Below, one piece after another: positions 41,844-51,564 of a DNA stretch of 64,000 nucleotides. Source of the DNA: Streptomyces olindensis (GTDB lineage: Bacteria > Actinomycetota > Actinomycetes > Streptomycetales > Streptomycetaceae); NCBI GenBank assembly GCA_000696115.1, contig JJOH01000098.1:62001-126000 (forward strand). The letters are read 5' to 3'. Position 1 is the first letter of the stretch. Every line of letters starts with the position of its first letter. The position numbers were made by a program, and so were the translations under genes. The notes beneath the pieces were generated by a model. The model worked only from the letters and a program-made list of their open reading frames with translations, was not told where the DNA came from and ran no database searches.

Positions 41844-42700
41844 CGCTCCTCGCCCTCCCTCGGCAGGATGCGCCGCAGCCTTCCCGGCGGCCCGGGCCGC
41901 TTGCGCCACTCACGGGGATAGCCCACCGAGACCTCCTCGAAGCGCACGCCCTCGTGGAAGGTGGTCCGGGGGATGTGCAGATGGCCGTAGACCATGGTGT
42001 GGACGGGGAACCTGCGGTGCCAGTCGGCGGTCAGGCCGGTGCCGCACCACATGGCGAACTCGGGGTGCCACAGCACGTCCATCGGGTGCCGGTCCAGCGG
42101 ATAGTGGTTGACGGGGATCACGGGCAGGTCCGCGGGCAGTTCGGCGAGCCTGCGCTCGGTCGCGGCGACCCGGTCCCGGCACCAGGCCTCCCGGCTCGGG
42201 TACGGGTCGGGGTGCAGCAGATACTCGTCGCTGCACACGATCCCGGTGCCGTGGGCGTACGCGAGGCCCTGCTCCTTGGTCGTGCACCCGGCCGGCAGGA
42301 ACGAGTAGTCGTACAGCAGGAACAGCGGGGCGACGGCCACGGGGCCGCCGGGGCCCTCCCAGACGGGGTAGGGGTCCTCCGGTGTCGTCACGCCGAGTTC
42401 CCGGCACAGCTCGACCAGGTACTCGTATCGGGCGACGCCGCGCAGGGTGACGGTGTCGCTCGGATGGGTCCACAGCTCGTGGTTGCCGGGCGCCCAGACG
42501 ACCTTGCGGAAACGCGCCGCGAGGGTCTTCAGGGCCCAGCGGATGTCGGCCACGGTCTCCGCGACGTCACCGGCGACGAGCAGCCAGTCCTCGTCCGTCC
42601 CGGGCCGCATCTCCTCGACCAGGGCACGGTTCTCCGGGTAACCGATGTGCAGATCGCTGATGGCCAGCAGTTGTCCGGCGCCACCGGCCGTCGACGTCAC
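41840..42700 (-). CDS. Calcineurin-like metallophosphoesterase
   Basis: The 286-residue protein has the metallophosphoesterase motifs in order: ISDLHIGY (about 14-21), AGDVAE (43-48), PGNHELW (71-77), VNHYPLDRHP with a His ligand, and YGHLHIPR near residue 240. It hydrolyses phosphate esters with two metal ions; the substrate is unknown. It is coupled by a GTGA overlap to the PPTase gene. A phosphodiesterase next to a PPTase could act on CoA-type compounds or on carrier-protein-bound phosphopantetheine, but that is context only. Confidence 0.9.
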   Translation of the reverse strand: MTSTAGGAGQLLAISDLHIGYPENRALVEEMRPGTDEDWLLVAGDVAETVADIRWALKTLAARFRKVVWAPGNHELWTHPSDTVTLRGVARYEYLVELCRELGVTTPEDPYPVWEGPGGPVAVAPLFLLYDYSFLPAGCTTKEQGLAYAHGTGIVCSDEYLLHPDPYPSREAWCRDRVAATERRLAELPADLPVIPVNHYPLDRHPMDVLWHPEFAMWCGTGLTADWHRRFPVHTMVYGHLHIPRTTFHEGVRFEEVSVGYPREWRKRPGPPGRLRRILPREGEER

Positions 42701-42955
42701 CTCTCGCCCCCTCCGCGCACACGAACTCCACTACGAGATCACATCCGCGGGACGGGAACAAGGGCGTCCCCGGACGGCCGGGTGCGGAATCCGTAACCCG
42801 CGTGTTGCACGTGGGGCCCCGCCGAAGCCGTATGATCTGCCCCAACACCACCGCTGAGAATGTCCCTTCGACAGGGGCGGTTTGGTGTCCCTCCATACGT
42901 CCTGCCCGGGCACGGGCTGCTCAGCCCTGCCCGCGAACCGTGAAAGGCGGCCTGC

Positions 42956-44086
42956 ATGGTCTCTCGCGTACGCGTCTGGCTCAACCGCACGTACGCGGAG
43001 AACGTGTTCTTCATGGATCAGCTGCGGAGAAATCCCAGCGACCGGGCCGTCGAGATCCATGCGACCCACGGTGACCCGGACTCGCCCGTGCTGGCCGCCG
43101 CCGACACCGCCGAACTGGAACCCGAGAACCTCTCCCCCGCCGGGTACGTCGAGTACGCGCTGGACCAGTGCGCGCGGCGCGGCATCGACGTGTTCGTGCC
43201 CCGGCTGCACCAGTCGGCGATCGTCGCGCACCGCACCGAGTTCGAGGCGGCGGGTACGGCGGTGCTGGCGCCGCCGCCCGAGGCGGTGGCCATTTTCCAG
43301 GACAAGGTGATCGCCTACGAGGCGGTGCAGGCGATCGGCGTTCCGGTGCCGCCGTGGTGGCGGGTCCGTTCGGGTGACGAACTGGTCGCCGCCGTCGAGG
43401 AGTTGGAGGCCGGCGGGCACAAGGCGTGCTTCAAGCCGGCGTCCGGGGCGGGCGGGGTGGGCTTCCGCGTGATCACCCGTACGCCGTTCTCGCTGATGCA
43501 CCTGGGCGGTTTCCCGACCCCGTACGTGCAGCTCGACCTGGTCCTGGAGGCGCTGCGGCGGGCCGAGGAGCCGGTCGACTGGCTGGTGATGCCGCGCTTG
43601 GAGCAGCCCGAGGTGTCGGTGGACTGCCTGACCGGTCCGGACAGCCGGGTCCGGCTGGCGGTGGGCCGCACCAAGAACGGCCGTCGCCGGGGCTTCACGC
43701 TGAACGAGCAGTGGCTGGACCCGGCGCGGCGGATCGCGGAGGGCTTCGGGCTGCACTACCTGTCCAACATCCAGTTCCGCATGTACGGCGACCGGCCGGT
43801 CCTCATGGACGTCAACACCCGCCCGGCCGGCGGGCTGCACCAGCTGTCGTTGTGCGGGGTCAACGCCCCGTGGGCGGCGGTGCAGCTGGCGCTCGGCGAG
43901 GACCCGGGCGAGATGGTTCCGCCGTTCCTGGGCCAGGACTACACGGTGGTGTCGGGGCCGCGTCCGCTGCGGCCGGTGTCGCTGCCCCCGCAGCGGCCGG
44001 AGGCGACGGAACCGCTGCCCACGGTGCCGGTCGACTCCGTCGAGGCCCCCGCGCAGACCACGACCGTGGAGGCCCTGCGGCTCTAG
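42956..44086 (+). CDS. ATP-grasp domain enzyme, unknown substrate
   Basis: The 376-residue protein has an N-terminal Rossmann-like domain (about 1-115), then an ATP-grasp fold. FQDKVIAYEAVQAIGVPVPPW (about 112-132), HKACFKPASGAGGVGFRVI with the ATP-phosphate loop, and PVLMDVNTRPAGGLHQL with the metal-binding Asp/Asn are clear. ATP-grasp enzymes join a carboxylate to an amine or thiol through an acyl phosphate. The partner is not evident. The disordered Pro/Thr/Glu tail (~50 residues) is long. The gene ends tail-to-tail with a sulfotransferase gene, sharing the stop region TCTAGA. Confidence 0.88.
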   Translation: MVSRVRVWLNRTYAENVFFMDQLRRNPSDRAVEIHATHGDPDSPVLAAADTAELEPENLSPAGYVEYALDQCARRGIDVFVPRLHQSAIVAHRTEFEAAGTAVLAPPPEAVAIFQDKVIAYEAVQAIGVPVPPWWRVRSGDELVAAVEELEAGGHKACFKPASGAGGVGFRVITRTPFSLMHLGGFPTPYVQLDLVLEALRRAEEPVDWLVMPRLEQPEVSVDCLTGPDSRVRLAVGRTKNGRRRGFTLNEQWLDPARRIAEGFGLHYLSNIQFRMYGDRPVLMDVNTRPAGGLHQLSLCGVNAPWAAVQLALGEDPGEMVPPFLGQDYTVVSGPRPLRPVSLPPQRPEATEPLPTVPVDSVEAPAQTTTVEALRL

Positions 44087-44952
44087 ACGCCGTACCCCCA
44101 CGCCTCGGCGAGTTCCCGCAGGCGTGGGGGCAGGTCGACGTCCGGGGCGGCGGTGCGGGCGGACTGGATGCGGCCGGACTTGATGGTGCTGGACCAGTCG
44201 CCGAGCTGGGGGCGGAAGGTGCCGTGGTCCTTGCTGCCGTAGTCGAGCATGCCGGGCTCCCAGGGGAGGCCGAGGTGGTCGCAGATGCCCCGGGTGACCC
44301 GCTCCGGCTCGGCGGTGAGCTCCTCGTAGGTGATCACGTGGGGGCCGAGGTTCCGGCGGGCCTCCTCCAGCTTCTCGCTGTAGTCGAGGACTTCGGCGCG
44401 GATGGCCTCGTGGTCCGGGTCGGCGCGGCGTTCGGTGAGGGACGTGATGACGGCGCCGGGGTGGCGGAGCAGCAGGATGTAGCGGGCGTTCGGCCAACAT
44501 CGGCGCAGACGGGGCCAGATGAGGGTGTTGGGCGGGGTCTTGTCGACGATGACGTCCTTGCCGCTGCGGGTGAGTTCGAGGTGCAGCACCCGGTCCCACA
44601 GCACGTGCTCCAGCTCGTCCTTGTCGAGGTGGAGGGCCCGCATGGCGTCCGCGGTGAACTCGCGGGAGAGGTTCACGTGCACGGTGCGCAGGTGCATCTC
44701 GTGCGGGGCGCGGATGCGGCTGTGGCTGTTGAGCAGGACCCGCAGCAGGGTCGAGCCGGAGCGCACCGACGACAGCACGAAGACCGGGGAGTCCACCAGC
44801 CGGGGTGCGGGCGGGGCCGTGTAGGGGTCGACGGCCGGGCGGGGAGCGGGGATGGCGTCGAGGGTCCGGCGCGGGGGACTCACGGCCTGCATCACCAGCC
44901 TTCCGCGACGCTTCAGTCCCTTGCCGATCGCGGACATACGCGGGTCTCGCAC
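44083..44952 (-). CDS. PAPS-dependent sulfotransferase family protein
   Basis: The protein has the 5-prime phosphosulfate loop PVFVLSSVRSGSTLLRVLLNS (about 56-76) and the 3-prime-phosphate motif RYILLLRHPGAVITS (about 156-170), the two PAPS-binding elements of sulfotransferases, plus ITYEELTAEPERV. GTG 44952 is preferred because AAAGG is seven bases upstream and the extra 11 residues from ATG 44985 lack a ribosome site. It would transfer sulfate from PAPS to an alcohol or amine. Its convergence with the ATP-grasp gene suggests a shared product, but they are not in one operon. Confidence 0.88.
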   Translation of the reverse strand: MRDPRMSAIGKGLKRRGRLVMQAVSPPRRTLDAIPAPRPAVDPYTAPPAPRLVDSPVFVLSSVRSGSTLLRVLLNSHSRIRAPHEMHLRTVHVNLSREFTADAMRALHLDKDELEHVLWDRVLHLELTRSGKDVIVDKTPPNTLIWPRLRRCWPNARYILLLRHPGAVITSLTERRADPDHEAIRAEVLDYSEKLEEARRNLGPHVITYEELTAEPERVTRGICDHLGLPWEPGMLDYGSKDHGTFRPQLGDWSSTIKSGRIQSARTAAPDVDLPPRLRELAEAWGYGV

Positions 44953-45093
44953 CGTGACACCTTTCTTTCGCCGGGCATTCCGCATCCCAGGGGGAACGGG
45001 CGAACGTCAGATGTCCACCAGGCGAACCGGCGTGCTCACGGGCGTCCACATACCGCCCGTGAGCAGGCCACTTACCGGTTTCTTAAACTTTCG

Positions 45094-46344
45094 TCAGAAC
45101 CGGCCGGCTCCGCGGTACAGCTCCAGTTCCCCTTCCAGTTCGACGGCCAGCACCGTGGCGTGCGGGTCGAGGTCCGCCGCTGCGGGCGGCTGGATCCAGA
45201 GGATGCCGGGGGTCTCGTGGAGGCCGCCGGTGATCTCGTGGGCGAGTTCCGTACCGCTGCCCAGGACCGAGACGCGGCGCACTCCGCTGAGCAGGCCGCG
45301 GACGTTGATCTCGGCGCGCGGGGCGTCGAAGAGGGTCAGGTAGAGGGTGCGGCGGTCCTTGGACAGGGTGCTCGGGCCGTAGTGGTGGCCCGGCGGGAGT
45401 CCCCGTTCGGTGCCGTACACGGCCTCCGCGTGCCGGGCGATCCAGTCGCCGAGGCCTTCCAGCCGTTCCCGCTGCTCGTCCGTGATCGTGCCGTCCTCGC
45501 GCGGGCCGACGCTGAGGAGCAGGTTGCCTCCGCCGCCGATGGTCTCGGTGAAGTAGCGGATGAGCTGGTCGACCGACTTGTGGTGGTGGTCGTGGTGCTG
45601 GTGGCCCCAGGAGTCGTTGATCGTCAGGCACAGCTCCCAGGGGCCCTCCGGCGGGATGACGGGGGCGCCCTGCTCGGGGGTGGCGTAGTCACCCTCACTG
45701 AGCATGCGGGCGTTGAAGACGACGTCCGGCACCTCGGAGCGGATGAGGGCGGCGAGTTCGCGGATGCGCCACTGCTCCTCGCTGCGGTCCCACTCGCCGT
45801 CGAACCACATCAGGTCCGGCGTGTAGCGGCTGGTGAGTTCGCGGATCTGGCCGTCCCGGTAGGCGAGGAACCTCTCCCAGGCGTCGAGGTCCTCGTCCTC
45901 GGCGGCGACCTCCGAGTAGCGGTTGTCCTCCAGCTCCGGCGGGCGGCCGGGCTTGCGGGTGGAGGCGTAGTCGGGGTGGCTCCAGTCCGAGTGCGAGTAG
46001 TACAGGCCGACCTTGAGGCCCTGCTCGCGCAGGGCGTCCGCGTACCCGCCGATCAGGTCCCGGCCCACGTTCAGGTCGCCGTACGCGGTGTCCCACAGGG
46101 CGACGCCGTCGTGGTGGCGGCTGGTCAGCACGGCGTACTTCGCGCCGGCCCGCGCGAAGAGCTTCGCCCAGTCGCGCGGGTCGTAGCGGGCGGCCGTGAA
46201 CCGGTCGAGCTGGGACATGTACCGGTCGTGGGGGACGATGTCGTCGTAGAACGACCAGGACTCCTGGACGCCGTCGACGGCGTAGATCCCCCAGTGGATG
46301 AAGATCCCCAGCTTGGCGTCCGTGAACCACGGTTGCATCGCCAT
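45094..46344 (-). CDS. Alpha-L-fucosidase (GH29)
   Basis: The 416-residue enzyme matches GH29: WFTDAKLGIFIHWGIYAVDG (about 6-25), AGAKYAVLTSRHHDGVALWDT (about 66-86) and DLMWFDGEWD, where the Asp of WFDG is the nucleophile. No signal peptide is present, so it acts inside the cell on imported oligosaccharides. It starts two bases after the stop of the alpha-mannosidase gene and is the last gene of the GH4/GH38/GH29 operon. Fucose release fits N-glycan or fucosylated plant or mucin glycan breakdown. Confidence 0.93.
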   Translation of the reverse strand: MAMQPWFTDAKLGIFIHWGIYAVDGVQESWSFYDDIVPHDRYMSQLDRFTAARYDPRDWAKLFARAGAKYAVLTSRHHDGVALWDTAYGDLNVGRDLIGGYADALREQGLKVGLYYSHSDWSHPDYASTRKPGRPPELEDNRYSEVAAEDEDLDAWERFLAYRDGQIRELTSRYTPDLMWFDGEWDRSEEQWRIRELAALIRSEVPDVVFNARMLSEGDYATPEQGAPVIPPEGPWELCLTINDSWGHQHHDHHHKSVDQLIRYFTETIGGGGNLLLSVGPREDGTITDEQRERLEGLGDWIARHAEAVYGTERGLPPGHHYGPSTLSKDRRTLYLTLFDAPRAEINVRGLLSGVRRVSVLGSGTELAHEITGGLHETPGILWIQPPAAADLDPHATVLAVELEGELELYRGAGRF

Positions 46345-46346
46345 GG

Positions 46347-49300
46347 TCAGGCCCTTCGCAGGCGGAGCGTCAGGATCTGGAAGGGCCGCAGGGCGACGGC
46401 GACACCGCCGTCCGCCGTCTCGGCGTCCTCCAGCGGGCGCTCCAGCAGGTCGGTGACCTGGGCGCCCGCGAGCGGGAAGCCGGTGCGCAGGACGCCGGTG
46501 GCGCGACCGCCGCGGGACTCGTAGAGCCGTACGACGACATCCCCGGAGGCGTCGTCGGCCAGCTTCACCGCCTCCACCGTCACTCCCTCGCCGTCGACGG
46601 AGACGACCGGTGCGGGGGCGCCGGCCGCGTCGGCCACGCGGAGGGGGAGGTTGAGGGCGTAGCCCTCGGCGACGGCGTCCTCGATGGTCGCGCCGGGCAG
46701 CAGCGCGTAGGTGAGGCGGTGGCGGCCCTGGTCGGCCTCGGGGTCCGGGATGCGCGGGGCGCGGACCAGGCTGAGGCGGACGGTGGTCGTGGTGCCGCCG
46801 TCCTCGCGGACCGTGCGGGAGACGTCGTGGCCGTAGGTGGAGTCGTTGATGACGGCGACGCCGTAACCGGGTTCGCCGATGTGCACCCAGCGGTGGCCGG
46901 AGACCTCGAAGCGGGCCGCCTCCCAGCTGGTGTTGGTGTGGGTGGGGCGCTGGATGTGGCCGAACTGGATCTCGGCGGAGGAGTGCGGGGCGCGGATGTC
47001 GACCGGGAAGGCCGCCTTGAGGATCTTCTCGGTCTCGTGCCAGTCGATGTCGGTCTCGATGTCGATGCGGGGGCTGCCGGCGCGGACGGTGATCGTCTGG
47101 GTGATCTTCGAGCCCTTGCCGAAGTCCCGTTCGACGCGGATCGCGCCGATGAGCGGGTCCTGCTCGACGACCGTCACGGACGAGGCGTCGAGGAGGTCCG
47201 TGTAGCGGTTCCTGTAGTGCTTGTCGATGTCCCAGGCGTCCCAGTAGTTGGGCAGGTCGGTGTGCAGGCGGAGCAGGTTGCCCGGCTCGGCGAGGACCTC
47301 GCGGTCGGCGCGCAGGTCGCGCACGGACGCCAGGGTGCCGTCCTCGGCGACCTCGACCCGGACCAGTCCGTTGTCGAGGACCCGGCCGCTCACCGTCACC
47401 GGCTGCGGGGGCTCGGCGTCGGTGAGGGGCGCGGAGCCGCTCGCGGGCACCTCCACGTACACCGGTGCGCCGTCTTCGGTCCGGATCACTTCGGCGCGGT
47501 CGCGCGGGCTGGTGTTGAAGACCCGGGGCCCGCCCGGGCCGAGCGCGGCGAGCGCCTCGGCGGTCAGCTCCTGGAGTTCACGGGCGACACGGGCGTACTC
47601 GGCCTCGGCCTCGCGGTGCACCCAGGCGATGGAGGAGCCGGGCAGGATGTCGTGGAACTGGTGCAGCAGCACCGTCTTCCAGAGCCGGTCGAGCTTCTCG
47701 TACGGGTAGGAGTAGCCCGGCGCGTGCAGCGCGGCGGTGGTCGCCCACAGCTCGGCCTCGCGCAGGAGGTGCTCGGAGCGGCGGTTGCCCTGCTTGGTGC
47801 GGGCCTGGGAGGTGTAGGTGGCGCGGTGCAGCTCCAGGTAGAGCTCGCCGACCCACACGGGCGCGTACGGGTACTCCTCGCGGGCCTTGGCGAAGAAGTC
47901 GTCGGGGTGTTCGACGACGACCTTCGCGGAGCCCTCCAGGTCCGCGAGCCGGCGGGCGCGTTCCATGATCTCGCGGGTGGGGCCGCCACCGCCGTCGCCC
48001 CAGCCGAAGGGGGCCAGGGAGCGGGAGGCGCCGCCCTTCTCGGCGTAGTTGCGGACCGCGCGGGACATCTCCTCGCCGCTGAAACGGGCGTTGTAGGTGT
48101 CGACCGGCGGGAAGTGGGTGAAGATGCGGGTGCCGTCGATGCCCTCCCACCAGAAGGTGTGGTGCGGGAACCTGTTGGTCTGGTTCCAGGAGATCTTCTG
48201 GGTGAGGAACCACTCGTTGCCGGCGAGCTTGGCGATCTGCGGGTAGGCCGCGTTGTAGCCGAAGGAGTCCGGCAGCCACACGCCCTTGGTCTCGATGCCG
48301 AAGTGGTCCATGAAGAACCGCTTGCCGTGGACGAACTGGCGGGCGACGGCCTCGCCGCCGGGCAGGTTGCCGTCGGACTCGACCCACATGCCGCCGACCG
48401 GCGCCCACTGGCCGTTCTTGACCGACTCCTGGATGCGGGCCCACACCTTGGGGTAGTTGTCGCGGACCCACTCGTACTGCTGGGCCTGGGAGCAGGCGAA
48501 GATGAAGTCCTCGTACTCGTCGGCGAGGGACGTGACGTTGGAGAACGTGCGGGACGTCTTGCGCTTGGTCTCGCGGATCGGCCAGAGCCAGGCCGAGTCG
48601 ATGTGGGCGTGGCCGACACCGGAGACGGTGTGCGCGCTGGCGTGCGCGGGCTTGGACAGCACCGGCTTCAGCGACTCGCGCACGGCGGCGGCCGAGCCGG
48701 AGACGTCGTCCAGGTCGAGCAGGTCCATGGCCCGGTCGAGGGCGTGCGCGATCTCGTGCCGGCGCGGGTCGTGCTCGCCGAGTTCCAGCATCAGTTCGCG
48801 CAGCACCTGGACGTCGAGGTCGAGGTGCCAGACCTCCTCGTCGAGGACGGCGAGGTCGGCGGCGCGGAAGGTGTAGAGCGGCTTGTCGCCCGCGGTCAGC
48901 TTGTCGCCGAGGGGCGTGACCTTGGAGAAGTTGTCCGCGAGGATGTCCGGGTTGGAGGCGGCCTCGACCAGGTAGTCGACCGTCTCGCCGCCGGTCGCCG
49001 GGTTGGCGATCGGGACGTACTGGTTGAGCGGGTTCACGGCCTTGAGCGGGGTGCCGTCCGTGAGGTGGACGAGGGCCTCGGCCTGGTTGCCGGGCCAGTC
49101 GCCCACGAAGCCGAGGTCGATGACGGCCTCGACGCGCTTGCCGGCCCACTCCCGCGGTACCTGTCCGCGCATGCGGAACCAGGTGGTGCCCCATGGCGGG
49201 CCCCACGGGGTGCCCATCGCGAACGGCTCGTAGGACGCGGCGGCGGCCTCCTCGAAGGGCACCGGCTCCCCGGGAGCCTGCCACGCCTCCACCTGGAAGG

Positions 49301-49388
49301 GGACGGTGGCCGCGTAGACCGCGGTCTTGATGCGCTGGTCGTGGAGGCGCTGCACGCGCTCTTCGATCCGGCGGCTTTCGTCATGCAT
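46347..49388 (-). CDS. Alpha-mannosidase (GH38)
   Basis: The 1013-residue protein has an N-terminal helical/beta region (~1-250) and the GH38 catalytic domain: VGHAHIDSAWLWPIRET with zinc-binding His/Asp (about 260), WLPDSFGYNAAYPQI with the nucleophilic Asp (about 370), and NRFPHHTFWWEGIDGTRIFTHFPP. The C-terminal beta-sandwich domain is present; length is typical. It is cytoplasmic and cleaves alpha-mannosides from imported glycans. The partners GH29 and GH4 follow and precede it in the same operon, which a DeoR regulator begins. Confidence 0.94.
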   Translation of the reverse strand: MHDESRRIEERVQRLHDQRIKTAVYAATVPFQVEAWQAPGEPVPFEEAAAASYEPFAMGTPWGPPWGTTWFRMRGQVPREWAGKRVEAVIDLGFVGDWPGNQAEALVHLTDGTPLKAVNPLNQYVPIANPATGGETVDYLVEAASNPDILADNFSKVTPLGDKLTAGDKPLYTFRAADLAVLDEEVWHLDLDVQVLRELMLELGEHDPRRHEIAHALDRAMDLLDLDDVSGSAAAVRESLKPVLSKPAHASAHTVSGVGHAHIDSAWLWPIRETKRKTSRTFSNVTSLADEYEDFIFACSQAQQYEWVRDNYPKVWARIQESVKNGQWAPVGGMWVESDGNLPGGEAVARQFVHGKRFFMDHFGIETKGVWLPDSFGYNAAYPQIAKLAGNEWFLTQKISWNQTNRFPHHTFWWEGIDGTRIFTHFPPVDTYNARFSGEEMSRAVRNYAEKGGASRSLAPFGWGDGGGGPTREIMERARRLADLEGSAKVVVEHPDDFFAKAREEYPYAPVWVGELYLELHRATYTSQARTKQGNRRSEHLLREAELWATTAALHAPGYSYPYEKLDRLWKTVLLHQFHDILPGSSIAWVHREAEAEYARVARELQELTAEALAALGPGGPRVFNTSPRDRAEVIRTEDGAPVYVEVPASGSAPLTDAEPPQPVTVSGRVLDNGLVRVEVAEDGTLASVRDLRADREVLAEPGNLLRLHTDLPNYWDAWDIDKHYRNRYTDLLDASSVTVVEQDPLIGAIRVERDFGKGSKITQTITVRAGSPRIDIETDIDWHETEKILKAAFPVDIRAPHSSAEIQFGHIQRPTHTNTSWEAARFEVSGHRWVHIGEPGYGVAVINDSTYGHDVSRTVREDGGTTTTVRLSLVRAPRIPDPEADQGRHRLTYALLPGATIEDAVAEGYALNLPLRVADAAGAPAPVVSVDGEGVTVEAVKLADDASGDVVVRLYESRGGRATGVLRTGFPLAGAQVTDLLERPLEDAETADGGVAVALRPFQILTLRLRRA

Positions 49389-49409
49389 GGGACAGGTCTC
49401 CTGAGGGCT

Positions 49410-50747
49410 CTACTTGAGGTAGGCGAGGCCGGGGTGGACGGCGGTGTATCCGTCGACGAGGCGCCGGGCCACGTTGACGGAGTCGACGAGCGGGTGCAGG
49501 GCAAAGGCTTTCACAGCGGTCGCGCGGGAGCCGGACTCGGCGGCGGCCAGCACCTCGCGCTCGACCGCCTTGACCGCGCAGACCAGGCCGGTGGCGTGGT
49601 CGGGCAGCGGGTCGACGGTGACGGGGTGGGCGCCGTTGGCGTCGACGAGGCAGGGGACCTCGATGACGGCGTCCGTGTCCAGGACCGACAGTGTGTGCTG
49701 GTTGCGGACGTTGAGGATCAGGGTGGTGCGCTCGTCCCGGGCGATGGCCCGCATCAGGGCGAGGGCGACCTTCTCGTAGCCGCCGGACAGGTCGTCCTCG
49801 TCGCGTTCACCGGCGCCCGCGGTCTCCCGGTTCTCGGCCATGTAGGTGGCCTCGCGCTCGGCGCGGGTGTCGTCCCAGACCCTCAGGGCGGGGGCGTCGG
49901 GGTTGCGCATCTCGGCGTAGAAGCGGGCCTGCTGGTCGTGCAGGAAGGCCCCGCGGGTCTTCTCGGCCTGCTGGTAGGCGCGGACGGCCTCGCGGTTGAA
50001 GTAGTAGTAGTGCAGGTACTCGTTGGGGATCGCCCCGAGGGAGCGCAGCCAGTCGGTGCCGAAGAGCTTGCCCTCCTCGAAGGAGCCGAGCAGGTCGGGG
50101 TCGGCGAGCAGGCGCGGCAGCTCGTCCCGGCCGGCGACGCGCAGGCCGCGCACCCAGCCGAGGTGGTTGAGGCCGACGTAGTCGATCCACGCCTCCTTCG
50201 GGTTCGCGCCGAGCACCCGGGCGATGCGGCGGCCGAGGCCGACCGGGGAGTCGCAGATGCCGATGACGCGGTCGCCGAGGTGGCGGGACATGGCCTCGGT
50301 GACCAGGCCGGCCGGGTTGGTGAAGTTGATGACCCACGCCTCGGGCGCGAGCCGGGCCACCCGCCGGGCGATGTCCTCGGCGACCGGGACCGTGCGCAGG
50401 CCGTAGGCGATGCCGCCGGCACCGACCGTCTCCTGGCCGAGGACGCCCTCGGCCAGCGCCACCCGCTCGTCGTCGGCTCTGCCCTTCAGTCCGCCGACGC
50501 GGATCGCGGAGAACACGAAGTCGGCGCCGGTGAGGGCCTCGTCGAGGTCGGTGGTGGCGGTCACCTCGGGGGCGTCGGGGACACCGGCCGCCTGCTCGGC
50601 GAGGACGCGCGTCACCGCCGACAGCCGTCCGGCGTCCAGATCGTGCAGGACGACGTGGGTCACCCGGCCCTCGGCGTGGTCCTGCAGGAGCGCCCCGTAC
50701 ACCAGTGGCACGCGGAATCCTCCGCCGCCCAGAATCGTCAGCCTCAC
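49410..50747 (-). CDS. GH4 family glycosidase (6-phospho-beta-glucosidase-like)
   Basis: The 445-residue NAD- and Mn-dependent glycosidase has the nucleotide-binding start LTILGGGGFRVPLVYGAL, FTNPAGLVTEAM, and the metal ligands Cys in ICDSPVGL and His in GLNHLGW. GH4 enzymes open glycosidic bonds by oxidation at C3; members act on alpha- or beta-glucosides, alpha-galactosides and 6-phospho sugars. This sequence looks closest to 6-phospho-beta-glucosidases, but no PTS genes are near and a PfkB kinase is. GTG 50747 overlaps the stop of the DeoR gene. Confidence 0.9.
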   Translation of the reverse strand: MRLTILGGGGFRVPLVYGALLQDHAEGRVTHVVLHDLDAGRLSAVTRVLAEQAAGVPDAPEVTATTDLDEALTGADFVFSAIRVGGLKGRADDERVALAEGVLGQETVGAGGIAYGLRTVPVAEDIARRVARLAPEAWVINFTNPAGLVTEAMSRHLGDRVIGICDSPVGLGRRIARVLGANPKEAWIDYVGLNHLGWVRGLRVAGRDELPRLLADPDLLGSFEEGKLFGTDWLRSLGAIPNEYLHYYYFNREAVRAYQQAEKTRGAFLHDQQARFYAEMRNPDAPALRVWDDTRAEREATYMAENRETAGAGERDEDDLSGGYEKVALALMRAIARDERTTLILNVRNQHTLSVLDTDAVIEVPCLVDANGAHPVTVDPLPDHATGLVCAVKAVEREVLAAAESGSRATAVKAFALHPLVDSVNVARRLVDGYTAVHPGLAYLK

Positions 50748-51529
50748 GCTTGCACCTTTCCCGCCACGACGACCTCGACGCCCGCCTCCTGCAGGGAGGC
50801 CCGCGTCGCCGTGTCGACCGGCTCGTTCGTCACCACCACGTCCAGGTCCTCGGGACCGCAGACCTTCGCCATGCCGTGCCCCGGGAACTTCGCCGCGTCG
50901 GCGAGCAGCACGACCTTCTCACCGGCCTTGATCATGGCGCGCTTGACCGGCACCTCCACGACGGTGGTGTCCATGACCTGCCCGCCGGGCCGCACGCCGC
51001 TGGTGCCGAGGAAGAGCCAGTCGGCGTGCAGCTGGCGCAGGTTGTCCTCGGTGAGGAAGCCGACCAGGGAGCGGTACTCGCGGCGGACCATGCCGCCGAG
51101 CAGGACCAGCTCGATGCCCTCGTCGTCGGCGAGCTCCTCGTAGACCACCAGGTTGCTGGTGATCACGGTGAGGCGGCGGCCGTGCAGCTGCCGGGCCAGG
51201 CGGTAGGCGGTCGTCCCGATGTCCAGCAGCACCGACTGGCCGTCGCTGATCATCGCCGCGGCGCGCTCCGCTATGGCGTCCTTCTCGGCCACGCGCACCT
51301 CGGCGACCTCGGCGAAGGGCTGGTCGCCCTCCTCGACCACGGCGCCGCCGTGGACACGCGTCAGCAGGCCGTCCTCCTCCAGTTTCACCAGGTCACGCCT
51401 GATGGTGGCCGGGCTCACACCCAGCTGCTCGGAGAGGTCGGTCACAGCTGCGGGGCCGCCGGAGCGCAGGGCCCGCAGGATGAGTTGGTGTCGTCGTTCT
51501 GCCAGCACGCGGTGCACACTACTCGTCAT
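50744..51529 (-). CDS. DeoR/GlpR-family regulator of the glycan locus
   Basis: The 261-residue regulator has the DeoR N-terminal winged helix (RRHQLILRALRSGGPAAVTDLSEQLGVSPATIRRDLVKLEEDG, about 14-56) and the sugar-phosphate-binding C-terminal domain (DGQSVLLDIGTTAYRLARQL, MVRREYRSLVGF, VLLADAAKF). DeoR proteins release DNA when they bind a sugar phosphate, so the PfkB kinase product is a possible inducer. ATG 51529 is the first good start; a TTG six bases upstream is less likely. It lies divergent from the kinase gene and upstream of three glycosidases in its own operon. Confidence 0.92.
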   Translation of the reverse strand: MTSSVHRVLAERRHQLILRALRSGGPAAVTDLSEQLGVSPATIRRDLVKLEEDGLLTRVHGGAVVEEGDQPFAEVAEVRVAEKDAIAERAAAMISDGQSVLLDIGTTAYRLARQLHGRRLTVITSNLVVYEELADDEGIELVLLGGMVRREYRSLVGFLTEDNLRQLHADWLFLGTSGVRPGGQVMDTTVVEVPVKRAMIKAGEKVVLLADAAKFPGHGMAKVCGPEDLDVVVTNEPVDTATRASLQEAGVEVVVAGKVQA

Positions 51530-51564
51530 CTTCAATCAATGCCATGCTCATTTCTGCTCGGGTA

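Noticed and set aside
43426..46524. A 1032-codon open frame on the plus strand
   Set aside because: It overlaps the ATP-grasp gene in another phase and lies opposite the sulfotransferase and fucosidase genes; low-complexity composition and no ribosome site.
46719..51143. A 1474-codon open frame on the plus strand
   Set aside because: It runs antisense to the GH38, GH4 and part of the DeoR gene. Its translation is Val/Gly/Ala/Arg-rich without motifs, the usual shadow of GC-rich codon bias.
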